64,000 nucleotides of DNA, taken from positions 62,001 to 126,000 of the forward strand of contig NZ_PVNL01000057.1 of the NCBI RefSeq assembly GCF_002994635.1, in the 5' to 3' direction. This DNA comes from Enhygromyxa salina (GTDB taxonomy: Bacteria; Myxococcota_A; Polyangia; Nannocystales; Nannocystaceae). How positions within the stretch are numbered: position 1 is the stretch's first letter; every line of letters starts with the position of its first letter. Positions 26,931 to 35,524 of this stretch are shown here, one piece after another. The position numbers and the translations under genes were made by a program. A model generated the notes under the pieces. It saw only the letters and a list, made by a program, of their open reading frames with translations, was not told where the DNA came from and made no database searches.

Positions 26931-26995
26931 GATCGAGTCTGGTTATACGCCGCGACCACCGACCACAGGAGAGATGCTGAGGGGAGCTGCTGGAA

Positions 26996-27469
26996 TCAGG
27001 GCTGCTGGCCCGATTGCTCGCCGCTGCCCGGCTGCTTGGCGGCTGGCGTGGGCAGCGGGGTCGAGACGGGGCGCGTGATGTCCCAGACCCCCGAGCCGGA
27101 GTTCGAGTGCTCACGAGTGCGTCGCACGGGCGCGTCGAGCTCGACGATTCTCTCGGCGGGGATGACCGACAGCGGCACGCCGAGGTGACGGGCGATGACG
27201 CGCCCGGTCATGTGGATCGCAGCGTCAGCGCCGATCATGACGATGCGACGAATCAGGCCACGATGGTCCCACAGCAGCCCCTGCCACGCGAGGCGCGCCC
27301 CGCGGTGATAGCCGGTCATATTCGCGACATTGAGCACCAAGTCTCGGGCCTGGCCCTCGAGTAATCGCAACACTTCGTTGGCCGAATTCACCCCGCCCTT
27401 GGCGTCCAGGTACCCGCCGAATCGCACGTGGATGTTGCCGTTCACGTCGGTGCTGGTCGTCCACCCCAT
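26996..27469 (-). CDS. STAS-like domain protein
   Basis: The 157-residue product begins GWTTSTDVNGNIHVRFGGYLDAKGG, a beta-strand pattern like the first strands of STAS (anti-sigma-factor antagonist) domains. The core LRLLEGQARDLVLNVANMTGYHRGARLAWQ continues that fold. The Ser/Thr phosphorylation site usual after a D-strand is replaced by MTGYH, so it may be a non-phosphorylated or cofactor-binding variant. The last ~40 residues are Pro/Gly/Gln-rich and probably disordered. The frame is open 36 codons upstream, but that stretch is AT-richer and lies in the divergent promoter region. It could belong to a STAS-like myxobacterial group of unknown role. Confidence 0.55.
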   Translation of the reverse strand: MGWTTSTDVNGNIHVRFGGYLDAKGGVNSANEVLRLLEGQARDLVLNVANMTGYHRGARLAWQGLLWDHRGLIRRIVMIGADAAIHMTGRVIARHLGVPLSVIPAERIVELDAPVRRTREHSNSGSGVWDITRPVSTPLPTPAAKQPGSGEQSGQQP

Positions 27470-27645
27470 TGAAAACGTGTACCATGGATTGCGCCAAATT
27501 CTGCCGCAATAATTTAGGGTACGAAATGGCGCCATTAGAGGATTCATCCTGTCCTGGCGACCAATTAGTGATCTCATTGCCCACGCTCGAATCTGGGCTG
27601 TCTGCCCCGCAATGCCGGCACTTTGCTTGCATCCATTGCGAGCCG
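27470..27645. promoter_or_regulatory. Divergent intergenic region with lowered GC
   Basis: This 176-bp gap separates the minus-strand STAS-like gene and a plus-strand hypothetical gene. It contains AT-rich runs (CAATAATTTAGGG, CCATTAGAGGATTCATCC) that contrast with the surrounding sequence, and TTA codons if read as coding. It probably holds promoters for both genes; no clear -35/-10 pair could be fixed. Confidence 0.4.
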
Positions 27646-28137
27646 ATGGCTGCCGCGACGTCCATTGGCCGCACTGCTCTCAGCAACCAGATCGACGAGC
27701 TCACGCAGCGCTGGCTGCCGATGATGCTGTGGCGAGTGGGGGTGTCGACCGCTCAGGCCGCGCGCATGCGGGTGGCCGTCGAGGGCGACGGAGGGCTCCG
27801 CGATCGGCTGGACTTCGCCCAGGGGGCGGTGATGTTCGCGCCTGCCCAGCCGAGCCAGGGTGACCTGCCGAGCGCCGATGTGGCCCAGTCACTCATCGAG
27901 ATCATCTCCGAGCTGCGCGCGGCGCTGGCGGAGGCCGACGCCGATCTCGATGGCGCCCAGCGCCGGGTGGATAGCGTGAATCGCCGCTTGATCCGGCTGG
28001 TAGTGGGGGCGCCACGCTCGCCCAGGCCGGCCCGCGTCAGTCAACGCTACGAGTTTGGGGCGGGCGAGATCCCGCGGCTCACGCAGGCTAACTGGTGGAT
28101 GCGGCTGTTCGCGCGCACCTCGGCGCTCGTCAGGTAG
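27646..28137 (+). CDS. Helical hypothetical protein
   Basis: The 163-residue product starts MAAATSIGRTALSNQIDELTQRWLPMML. It contains a long helical or coiled-coil stretch in the middle (SLIEIISELRAALAEADADLDGAQRRVDSVNRRL) and a basic C-terminus with QRYEFGAGEIPRLTQANWWMRLF. No family is recognised. Met 27646 was chosen because the 59 codons before it, though open, contain TTA and other codons that are rare here. It may share the divergent promoter region with the STAS-like gene. Confidence 0.55.
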   Translation: MAAATSIGRTALSNQIDELTQRWLPMMLWRVGVSTAQAARMRVAVEGDGGLRDRLDFAQGAVMFAPAQPSQGDLPSADVAQSLIEIISELRAALAEADADLDGAQRRVDSVNRRLIRLVVGAPRSPRPARVSQRYEFGAGEIPRLTQANWWMRLFARTSALVR

Positions 28138-28283
28138 GCGTGTGTGGCCGACGCGACTCGCCCCACCGCCGACAAATGACTCGCCCCTTCCCGCCCAGGC
28201 GGTCGTTTGCTGTGGGCGGGGGTCGCCCGATGTGCGGAGATCGGCAGCGACTCGCTCGGGTTTCGTCCGCGTCGGGTGGTGGC

Positions 28284-28312
28284 TTGACGGCATCAGCTAA
28301 CTCGTTTAACTA
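28284..28312 (+). promoter_or_regulatory. Sigma-70 type promoter of the tRNA gene
   Basis: TTGACG and TAACTA are separated by exactly 17 bp, ending 11 bp before the tRNA 5' end. Transcription would begin about 5 nt before the mature tRNA. This is the clearest housekeeping-type promoter seen in the window. Confidence 0.8.
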
Positions 28313-28323
28313 CTCCGCCCCGC

Positions 28324-28397
28324 GCCGAGGTAGCTCAGCTGGTTAGAGCGGAGGATTCATAACCCTCAGGTCGGCGGTTCAAGTCCGCCCCCCGGCA
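28324..28397 (+). tRNA. tRNA-Met (anticodon CAT)
   Basis: The 74-nt gene folds as a standard cloverleaf: D-stem GCTC/GAGC with loop AGCTGGTTA, anticodon loop TTCATAA with anticodon CAT, variable loop AGGTC, T-stem GGCGG/CCGCC with loop TTCAAGT, and discriminator A. CCA is not encoded (CTC follows). The acceptor stem has one A-C mismatch at the fifth pair, and the anticodon stem has an A-C pair at 31-39. The lack of an initiator-type C1-A72 mismatch points to elongator Met. Isoleucine tRNA with a modified CAT anticodon is the alternative. It lies between its own promoter and a strong terminator. Confidence 0.9.
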
Positions 28398-28402
28398 CTC
28401 TC

Positions 28403-28439
28403 AGCGGCCGCCAGCTCGACCTGGCGGCCGCTCTGTTTT
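28403..28439 (+). terminator. Rho-independent terminator after the tRNA
   Basis: A perfect 12-bp stem AGCGGCCGCCAG / CTGGCGGCCGCT closes a 6-nt loop CTCGAC and is followed by CTGTTTT. It begins 5 bp after the tRNA and its T-tract reaches the stop codon of the convergent oxygenase-like gene, so it may act for both strands. Confidence 0.9.
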
Positions 28440-29461
28440 CAGCTACTGGGGGGAAAATTCAGGTAAGTGTCGAGCAGCGTGACGATCAGGGCGCGCTCGT
28501 CGAGGCTCGCGTCGGGGGAGGCGAGCTGACCGCGCTGGTGGAGGTCTTGGCGCAGTCGGCTCAGCACGGTGTCGAGGCTCAGGCCCTCGCCGCGCTGCTT
28601 GGCGTGGGTGACGTGATCGCGCTCGGCCTCGCTCTGGAAACAGCGTGCTTTCCACGAGAGCGACACGCGGACCTCGTCGCGATGGAGCCGCAGCAGCTCG
28701 TTGCCCTGGAACGTGACGAGCCAGCGCTCGTGCTCGGCAGACCAGGCCACGCGGACACCGATCTCGAGCAGGGGTCGCTCGCTTGGATCGCGCCTGGTGA
28801 TCGGCGCGACGGCGTGAAACACGGTGTCGGTGTCGAGCAGCACGGCGTGGTTGTCGTGGGTTGCGATCTGCCGCCGCGGGCCCGCTGGGCCGTCGGGCCA
28901 GTAGCAGAACGCGCCGCCCGCTGCGTGACCGAACCAGCTGACGGCGGTCGCAATCGGCACGCGCTCGTCGGCGAACAGCCCCGAGTGATGCATGACCACC
29001 AGCAGCCACTCGGGCACATCATCGCGGCTCAGGCCACGAAACTCGGGCACGTCCGCGTGCGGCCCCAGCTCCTGGCCAGGCAGCATCAGGTTCACGAACA
29101 CGATCGCCGGCTCGACCACGGGGGCGTCGTAGAGATCGGCCGCGGCCTGGGCCAGCCGCTCGCTGTGCAGGTAGGGCTCGACGCCCGGGACGTCGACCCG
29201 CTGGCCATACGCAAAGGTCGCGCGGAAAAAATTTGTCCGATCGGAGATGTCGCGCAGATCGACCGAGCGACCCGAGACGCCTCCGGTGCGCAGGAAATTG
29301 CGGAACACATCGTGACGCTGGAGGAACCCGGCGCCGAAGCCCGCGGAGACCTGCCGGCTGATGATCATCTCGTAGCCCGGGTGGGCCTCGAGCGCCGCGC
29401 GGACCGTGGCCAGGTCGTGCTCGTCGAGCACGCTGTCGAATTCGAAGCTGCGGGCGGTCAC
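28439..29461 (-). CDS. 2-oxoglutarate/Fe(II) oxygenase-like protein
   Basis: The 340-residue protein has a pattern suited to the double-stranded beta-helix of Fe(II)/2-oxoglutarate oxygenases. A possible HxD metal pair lies in LGPHADVPEFRG (about residues 144-146). The distal His is in DTDTVFHAVAPI and a candidate 2-oxoglutarate-binding Arg is in EIGVRVAW. Strand-like runs such as AIVFVNLMLPGQELG and AVLLDTDTVFH fit. The substrate is unknown, and this may be one of the uncharacterised members of the superfamily. It starts 24 bp after the antiporter gene on the same strand, so it could be cotranscribed. Confidence 0.5.
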   Translation of the reverse strand: MTARSFEFDSVLDEHDLATVRAALEAHPGYEMIISRQVSAGFGAGFLQRHDVFRNFLRTGGVSGRSVDLRDISDRTNFFRATFAYGQRVDVPGVEPYLHSERLAQAAADLYDAPVVEPAIVFVNLMLPGQELGPHADVPEFRGLSRDDVPEWLLVVMHHSGLFADERVPIATAVSWFGHAAGGAFCYWPDGPAGPRRQIATHDNHAVLLDTDTVFHAVAPITRRDPSERPLLEIGVRVAWSAEHERWLVTFQGNELLRLHRDEVRVSLSWKARCFQSEAERDHVTHAKQRGEGLSLDTVLSRLRQDLHQRGQLASPDASLDERALIVTLLDTYLNFPPSS

Positions 29462-29485
29462 GCCCCATCCTAGCGCGAGTTACTG

Positions 29486-31135
29486 CTACTCGGGGTCCAG
29501 CGTGTTCCCGGGATCTGGGCCCAGGACCTCGGCCAGCTCGGCCTCGGTGCCGCCGGGCCGCTCGTCGAGCAGCGCGAGCCGCTTGGAGAGCTCGATCGAG
29601 AGCGCCTCGGCGGTCTCGTCGTCGAGCAGCTCGGCGTGCTGGGCCGCCCGCAAGCCGACCCGCTCGGCGGCGATCAGGCGCTCGAGCGCCTCGGCTGTCT
29701 GCGCGCTGAGATCGATGTTGGCGACCAGGTCGCGGGCCTTCTGCTCGGCCTCGCGGGTCAGCGACTCGTAGTAGCCACGCAGGCGGATGGCGACGCCGGC
29801 CTCGATCAGCCCGTGGGACTCGAGCTCGGCCAGCTCGTCGAGCGCGTAGCGGCTCATGATCATGGTCGCGCGGGCCCGGTCGTACTCGTGGTGGCGATCC
29901 TCGCTCACGAGCAGGCCGAGCTTGCGCAGCAGCGGCGCCATGCTCAGGCCCTGGACGAACAGCGACAGCCCGACCACGCCGAACACCAAGGTCACGAGCA
30001 TCCCGCGACCGGGGAAGCTGGGCGGCAGCGTCAAGATCAGGACCATCGACAAGCTGCCGCGCAGCCCGCCCCAGACCAGCACGTGGCGCCACGATCGTGG
30101 GAGCGGCGTGGTCAGCCGGCTGACCAGGGGGATCGCCGTGTAGACGTAGGTGCCGCGGGCCAAGACCGTGGCGATGAACGCGACGATGATCGCCACCGCG
30201 CCGCGCAACAGCTCGACGGGCTCGAGCTCGAGCCCGACGAGCAAGAAGATGAACGAGTTGGCGATGAACGCGGCGAACTCCCAGAAGTCGACGACGGCGA
30301 TGCGCGTGGCGTGGCTCATGCCGACCCGCGCCCCGTACGAGCCAGCGACGATCCCGGCGAACACGGTCGACAGCACGCCGGAGCAGTGCAGCTGCTCGGC
30401 GATCAGGAACGAGCCATAGGCCAGGACCGCAGACAGGGTGGTCTCGATCAGGTGATCGTCGACCTGCCGGGTCAGGACCGAGAACCCGCCACCGAGCGCG
30501 ACGCCGATCAGGATCCCGCCGCCGCCCATGCGCAGGAAGGTCTGCAAGCTGTAGGCGGTGAGCGACTCGGGCATCTCCGCGCCGTGGGCACCGCCGAGTC
30601 CGTAGACCGTCGTGACGATCACGAAGATCACCACCGCCACGCCATCGTTGAGCAGCGACTCGCCCTCGACGATCAAGTACAGGCGCTTGGGCACGCCGAG
30701 CTGACGAAACAGCGCGAGCACGGACACCGGATCCGTCGCGGCCAAGACCGACGCGAACAGCAGCGCCTCGCGCCAGCCAAAGTCGGCGACCAAGCCCGTG
30801 CGCCCGAGCCCGAAGTAGAGCAGCACGGCCGTCAAGCCGCCGGCCACCAGCACGCCGGGGACCGCGAGCGTGAAGATCGTCCCCAGGTTGCGACGGAACT
30901 CGGCGAAGTCGATGTGGAACGCCGCCTCGAACAATAGGGCAGGCAGCAACAACAACAGCAGTAAGTCGGCGTTGAGCTCGACGTCGCTCAAGACCCCGAG
31001 ATCCAAGAACCCGAGCCCGAGCCCAGCCACGACCAGAGCCAGCGTGTACGGCAGCCGAAACCGGCGCGCGCCCATGCCGACGAACGCGGCCACGAGCAGC
31101 AGCACCAACACTTGAACTTCGACGTGATGGATCAT
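29486..31135 (-). CDS. CPA1-family sodium/proton antiporter
   Basis: This 549-residue membrane protein exchanges monovalent cations for protons. About 12 membrane segments span residues 5-400. Diagnostic CPA1 motifs are present: ASVLAATDPVSVLALF with the ion-binding ATDP, and EGESLLNDGVAVVIFVIV with the conserved ESLLNDG. The cytoplasmic C-terminal ~150 residues are helical and charged (YALDELAELESHGLIEAG) and probably regulatory. It sits between the GT-C fusion gene and the oxygenase-like gene with small gaps, suggesting one transcript. The ion selectivity cannot be told from sequence. Confidence 0.9.
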   Translation of the reverse strand: MIHHVEVQVLVLLLVAAFVGMGARRFRLPYTLALVVAGLGLGFLDLGVLSDVELNADLLLLLLLPALLFEAAFHIDFAEFRRNLGTIFTLAVPGVLVAGGLTAVLLYFGLGRTGLVADFGWREALLFASVLAATDPVSVLALFRQLGVPKRLYLIVEGESLLNDGVAVVIFVIVTTVYGLGGAHGAEMPESLTAYSLQTFLRMGGGGILIGVALGGGFSVLTRQVDDHLIETTLSAVLAYGSFLIAEQLHCSGVLSTVFAGIVAGSYGARVGMSHATRIAVVDFWEFAAFIANSFIFLLVGLELEPVELLRGAVAIIVAFIATVLARGTYVYTAIPLVSRLTTPLPRSWRHVLVWGGLRGSLSMVLILTLPPSFPGRGMLVTLVFGVVGLSLFVQGLSMAPLLRKLGLLVSEDRHHEYDRARATMIMSRYALDELAELESHGLIEAGVAIRLRGYYESLTREAEQKARDLVANIDLSAQTAEALERLIAAERVGLRAAQHAELLDDETAEALSIELSKRLALLDERPGGTEAELAEVLGPDPGNTLDPE

Positions 31136-31201
31136 GGCGTGCGGGGGCGAGGGTAGCCCCGGTTGGGTGGGCGCTGCACCTCGGTCTGGGCGTGCGGCTG
31201 C

Positions 31202-33661
31202 TCAGTCGGTCGCTGAGCTCGGCGCCAGGAAGACCGCCTGCAGCTGGGGGTCGGCCGGGACCTCGATGAGCGCGGGCCACCACGAGTCCGGGCTGGGCGG
31301 CCCGTCGCCAGGCAGCGCGTCAGCGCCCACGAGGGTGACGACCGCCCGCGCCCCCGGTGCCAGCGTGACCTCGAGGGTGGTCGTCGGGAAGCTCTGCCCG
31401 GCGAGGCCGACCTCGCCCTGAACATTGACAAACCGCCACGCCGACGAGCTCGAGCGGGCATCGAGCTGAAGTGTCGCGCGGCGCTCGGCGGAGGCGTCGG
31501 CCGGCCAGCGCAGCGGCAGCTCGTAGTAGTAGGCGACCGGCGCGGCGCGGCCGGACTCGGGCTGAGTCGCGTGGCGGTGCCGAGGGAGCAGCTGTCGGGC
31601 CGCCGGGTTGGCAGGCAGCGGCGTCGCGGGCACGCAGCGATCCTCGCCGCGCTCGAACCGGGTGCAGTAGCGGATCCCCGCGAGGTCCAAGATCGGCTGG
31701 TACGGGACCAGGACGATCGTGTGGGATCCGCCCGAGGGCAGGGTGCTCGCGCCGTCGGGCAGCTGGGGGAGATCGTCGTTGCGGAGCTTGGCGATCAGCC
31801 ACGCTGGCGGCACGGCCGAGTCAGCTGGGGCGGGCGGCGAAACCGCGAGGCCAGCGCGTGCTCGCAGACCGCCGATCACCAGCTCGGCCAGCCGCTGGCC
31901 GCGGTCACCGTGGCTCTGGGAGCCGCACCGCGCCCCCCGGACCGCGTGGTGCAGATCCTCGGCGGCGACGCCTCGCTCGCGCAAGAACGTCGCCAGCATG
32001 TCGAGATCGGCGTAGGTCCAGCGGTCTCGATCGACAGCCATCCGCTCGAGATATCCGGGCAGCGTGACCGCGAGTACCAGGCCAACGGTCAGCCCGGCCG
32101 CGACCACGCGGACCCGCGCCGCGCTGATCCGCGCGAGCGCGGCCGCTCCCAGCCACCCTGCACCCAGCGCGACCGCCGGAAACGCGGGCGCGAGGTAGCG
32201 AAGCGGCAGCGCCTCCACGAACCCGGCCGCTGCCGCCAAGGTCCCCGCCAAGATCACGATCGGCAGCCCCAAGGCCAGCGCGATCGGGTCTTGCCCCTGC
32301 CGCCAGCGCAGCAGCGAACCGACCGCGACGCTGGCCGCGAGCGCGCCCGCGCACGCGATCCAACCGACGTGCTCCGCGACCGCGAGCGCGTTGGCCTTGG
32401 CCGAGGCAGGGGACACCACCATCGTGACCCCGGCCGCGCCCGCGAGCGCGGGCAGCCACACCAGTCGGGCCGCGAGCTCGCGCAGACGGGAGTCGGCGGC
32501 GGCAGGCTGCGCGGGTTTGGTGGCCGCCGCCACGATCACCAGCCCCGGCCACAGCGCGAGGCCCGAGAGGTGCACCTCGTACGCGACCCCAGCGAACAGC
32601 CCGGCGAGCAGGAGCCACCCCGATCGTCCCGTCACGGCCCCACGAAGCAGGGCGACCTGGGTCAGCGCGGCTGGGAGCGCCATCGCGGCCGGGTTCCACA
32701 GGATGTCCCCGGTGCTGGCCAGCTCGGTCAGCTGCAGGCCCAGCAATCCGACGGCCGCCAGCGCGCCCGCCAGCGCACCATCGCGCGCCCCGAGCAGCCG
32801 ACGACCTGCCTCGAAGGTCACGGCGACCGCGACCGCGGACAGCACGATCAGCACCGTCTGCACGCTGGTGATCGTGAGCCCGAGGCTCAGCAGCAGGCCC
32901 AAGAGGCGAGGGAACAAAGTCCCGTGCTCGAAGCCGCCGAACGAGGCGGTCGCCCCGTGCAGACAGGGATCGCCAGCCGCACACGCCAGCCCCATCCCGA
33001 TGTCGTTCAGCGCGTCGTCATCGAGGGGCGAGGGCGCGGCGAAGGTCAGGCGCAGCCCGACCACGGCGACCGTCACCAGCAGCAGGACGCCGACGGTGGC
33101 GGGCCACCGGTTCGTCCCCGGGCTCGCGACCTGGTGAGCCGCGCCCCGAACGCCCGGAACCAGGGAGCCGAGCGCGGCCACCAGCCACGCCGCGATCAGA
33201 CCCCAGCCGAGCGATCGAACCCGAGCGGGCGCTTCGAGGGCCGGGCTCGCGGCGGCCGGCTGGGCCTGCGCGGGCGCTGCAAACAACTGTTCGGGGCCAG
33301 GCCCGTCGGCGCGCAGCCAGGCCGTGACCGCCTGCAACAACTCCGGCGTCACCTGGCCACCGGGGGCCGCCTGCACGGCGAGCGCCTCGGTACCGAACTC
33401 GGTGCCGTGCTCGGGCCGCCTCCGGGTCAGCTCGACGACCATGCCTGGCTGGGCTGGCTGGCCCGGCTCGGCGAAGCTGTAGCGCACGAACTGAGCGTGG
33501 TGCTCGACGATCTGCCCTCGCCAGCGCCCCACGGTCACCTCGTCCGGGTCGGCCGACGCCGCGGTCTCGGGCGCCCGCTCAGCGCTGCGATTTGGCGTCC
33601 CGCAGCCAACGCTGGCCCCCAACAGCGAGACCAGACCGACGCGACGGACCAGGCGAGCCAT
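31202..33661 (-). CDS. Lipoprotein-headed GT-C-type membrane glycosyltransferase-like protein
   Basis: The 819-residue product begins with a lipoprotein signal (RRVGLVSLLGASVGC, Cys at residue 20) and about 125 periplasmic residues. About ten hydrophobic segments follow, and the C-terminal ~270 residues are again soluble with strand-like runs. The first large loop after a membrane helix contains APSPLDDDALNDIGM, whose acidic cluster resembles the catalytic DxD/E loop of ArnT/PMT-type GT-C enzymes. The middle is rich in Leu/Ala/Gly helices typical of that group. If correct, it would transfer a sugar from a lipid-linked donor. The start before ARLVRRVG was chosen over an upstream Met because it gives the signal peptide. 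Confidence 0.65.
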   Translation of the reverse strand: MARLVRRVGLVSLLGASVGCGTPNRSAERAPETAASADPDEVTVGRWRGQIVEHHAQFVRYSFAEPGQPAQPGMVVELTRRRPEHGTEFGTEALAVQAAPGGQVTPELLQAVTAWLRADGPGPEQLFAAPAQAQPAAASPALEAPARVRSLGWGLIAAWLVAALGSLVPGVRGAAHQVASPGTNRWPATVGVLLLVTVAVVGLRLTFAAPSPLDDDALNDIGMGLACAAGDPCLHGATASFGGFEHGTLFPRLLGLLLSLGLTITSVQTVLIVLSAVAVAVTFEAGRRLLGARDGALAGALAAVGLLGLQLTELASTGDILWNPAAMALPAALTQVALLRGAVTGRSGWLLLAGLFAGVAYEVHLSGLALWPGLVIVAAATKPAQPAAADSRLRELAARLVWLPALAGAAGVTMVVSPASAKANALAVAEHVGWIACAGALAASVAVGSLLRWRQGQDPIALALGLPIVILAGTLAAAAGFVEALPLRYLAPAFPAVALGAGWLGAAALARISAARVRVVAAGLTVGLVLAVTLPGYLERMAVDRDRWTYADLDMLATFLRERGVAAEDLHHAVRGARCGSQSHGDRGQRLAELVIGGLRARAGLAVSPPAPADSAVPPAWLIAKLRNDDLPQLPDGASTLPSGGSHTIVLVPYQPILDLAGIRYCTRFERGEDRCVPATPLPANPAARQLLPRHRHATQPESGRAAPVAYYYELPLRWPADASAERRATLQLDARSSSSAWRFVNVQGEVGLAGQSFPTTTLEVTLAPGARAVVTLVGADALPGDGPPSPDSWWPALIEVPADPQLQAVFLAPSSATD

Positions 33662-33766
33662 GCGGACGGCGGGGCGCAACGTCACGACCGTAGCGCCTGG
33701 CGATCGACCGTCCAAGTCGCTCGATCTCGATTTGTGGTGGTACGCTCGCAGCCGCCGCGATCGACC

Positions 33767-34882
33767 ATGGGCCTGGGCTTGCTCCTCACGATGTTGCTGG
33801 GTGGCGCGCTCGATCCCGACCTGCTTCGCCCGGCAGACGCGATCCCAGGTCAGGTGCCCGCGGCCGCGGTGATCCTCAGCGAGCCGCCCGACGCTCGTCG
33901 GTTGCGGGCCGACTTCGAGACCCCTCCGCGCGTGCTCTTGGTGTTCACGCAGGACTGGCCAGGTCCGATCGGGCGGATCGCCGAGCAGGTGCTCGCCAGC
34001 GGCAGCGGGCTGAGCTTGCTCGCCGACGTCGCCAGCTCGCCGGCCGCGTACGCGGGCTTCGTTAACGAGCTCACCTCGCGCTCAGGCGGCCGGTTGGAGG
34101 TTCACACGGATCGAGTCGACACGCCCTGGGTCCGCGACTGGGGACCGCTGCAGCTGCGCCGTGACGAGCAGAGCTTAGCCTCGCTCTGGCTCGACCCCGA
34201 CCACCCCAGCGACGGACGCGAGCACGACGACGCCGCGCCCCGGTGGCTGGCGACGCACCACCGCGTCGAGCTCACGGCGCTGCCGTGGGCGCTCGATGGC
34301 GGCGCGTTCATCAGCGACGGCGGAGGTCTGTGCGTGCTCAGCCTCGAGTACCTCGAGCTGCGCGGGATCACGCCGGGCGGCGACCCTGTCGGTGGGGCGG
34401 CGCTCGGCCAGCTGCTCGGCCAGCTGGGCTGCCGGGCGACCGCGCTGGTGCCCACCTTGCTCGCCGAGCACACCAAGCACGTCGACATGATCGCCCAGTT
34501 CGTCGGGCCGAGCCGCCTGATGATCGCCAGCATCGAGGACGAGCTCGGGGGCCGCAGCGAGGACGCGCTGCGGCTGGCGGCGGCGGAGCTGGGGATCCGT
34601 CGAGCCGCGAGCGCGCTCGGGCGCTCGCTCGAGATCATCGAGGTCCCGACACCGCCGAGCGAGGCCGGCCGCAACCCTCGCACCCACGTCAACGGCCTGC
34701 GCCTGGCCGATCGCTACTTGATGCCGAGCTACCCCGAGCTCAGCCAGGCGCTGCAGCGTCGCGCCCGAGCGGCCGTGCAGCGGGCCGTGGGCGAGATCCC
34801 GGTCGTGACGATCGACGTCAGCGAGATGATCACCGCGGGTGGGGCGATTCACTGCGCCGCGCTGGGGCTGTTCTCGCCGTGA
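33767..34882 (+). CDS. Secreted agmatine deiminase / peptidyl-arginine deiminase-like enzyme
   Basis: The 371-residue product opens with a signal-peptide-like stretch (MGLGLLLTMLLGGALDPD), so it is probably exported. The body has the PAD_porph fold signatures: TPWVRDWGPLQL with the substrate Asp, ALDGGAFISDGGG, HTKHVDMIAQF with the catalytic His and Asp, and a C-terminal GGAIHCAAL carrying the nucleophilic Cys. It should hydrolyse a guanidino group, on agmatine or on peptide arginine. A secreted form favours an extracellular substrate. ATG 33767 was chosen because the frame further upstream is antisense to the GT-C gene. It diverges from that gene. Confidence 0.85.
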   Translation: MGLGLLLTMLLGGALDPDLLRPADAIPGQVPAAAVILSEPPDARRLRADFETPPRVLLVFTQDWPGPIGRIAEQVLASGSGLSLLADVASSPAAYAGFVNELTSRSGGRLEVHTDRVDTPWVRDWGPLQLRRDEQSLASLWLDPDHPSDGREHDDAAPRWLATHHRVELTALPWALDGGAFISDGGGLCVLSLEYLELRGITPGGDPVGGAALGQLLGQLGCRATALVPTLLAEHTKHVDMIAQFVGPSRLMIASIEDELGGRSEDALRLAAAELGIRRAASALGRSLEIIEVPTPPSEAGRNPRTHVNGLRLADRYLMPSYPELSQALQRRARAAVQRAVGEIPVVTIDVSEMITAGGAIHCAALGLFSP

Positions 34883-35517
34883 GTGAGAAACTCGACCGCC
34901 CGGGCCAGCACGTCGCGGCGCCACTGCAAGGTCGAGTGCACCCCGCCGACGAACTCGGGCTCGAGGCCGGGGAGCGGCGTCTCGTGGAGCGCCACCACGC
35001 CGTCGTCGTCGCCGCTCAGCGCGGGGTTGTAGCCGTGGCCGTCGCCGGTCCCCCCGACCAAGATCAGGGTCTCGCAGCTGGGCGGCGGCGGCGGTAGCTG
35101 GGCGACCCGCGGCGGCTGCAGCTCGTCGGCGGCGAGCCCGTAGAGCCAGTGGAACGGGGCGAAGCCGTGGTTGCGGACCGCGAGCTCGGCGCCCTGATTG
35201 GGCGGCGCGAGCATCACCAGGCGCTGGCGCGGAGCCAGCTCGAGCAGGCTAGGTCGGGCCAGCAGCGCCCGCGCGACCAACCCACCCATGCTGTGCGTGA
35301 GCAGCCCGAGCAGCTCGCACGGCTCGCGGTCGGCGAGCCACGCACGGATCTCCAGCTCGAGCTGCTCGGCGTGGCCCTCGAGCGACTGGCGGCGGGTCGC
35401 GTAGCCAAAGCTGCGGGCGTCGAACCCGTGGCGCGCGAGGAACCGCGCGGTCGGTCGCATGCCCAGCGGCGAACGCAGCGCGCCGTGGAGCAGCACGACC
35501 GGGACTCGCCTGGGCAT
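34849..35517 (-). CDS. Alpha/beta hydrolase (lipase-like)
   Basis: The 222-residue protein has the alpha/beta hydrolase start VPVVLLHGALRSP, with the oxyanion HG, and the nucleophile elbow THSMGGLVA (Ser in GxSxG form HSMGG). A possible catalytic Asp lies in LSGDDDGVVAL and a His in VGGVHSTLQW near the end. It probably hydrolyses a lipid or ester. The gene follows lgt after only 7 bp on the same strand, so it is cotranscribed with lgt and perhaps dksA. Its 3' end overlaps the convergent deiminase gene by 34 bp. Confidence 0.8.
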   Translation of the reverse strand: MPRRVPVVLLHGALRSPLGMRPTARFLARHGFDARSFGYATRRQSLEGHAEQLELEIRAWLADREPCELLGLLTHSMGGLVARALLARPSLLELAPRQRLVMLAPPNQGAELAVRNHGFAPFHWLYGLAADELQPPRVAQLPPPPPSCETLILVGGTGDGHGYNPALSGDDDGVVALHETPLPGLEPEFVGGVHSTLQWRRDVLARAVEFLTHGENSPSAAQ

Positions 35518-35524
35518 CGCGAGG

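Noticed and set aside
27469..27645. N-terminal extension of the 163-aa helical protein
   Set aside because: Codons such as TTA are rare here and the region is AT-rich and intergenic in character.
31571..33766. Upstream extension of the deiminase frame (open to more than 1100 codons)
   Set aside because: It is antisense to the GT-C gene. The signal-peptide Met at 33767 is the plausible start.
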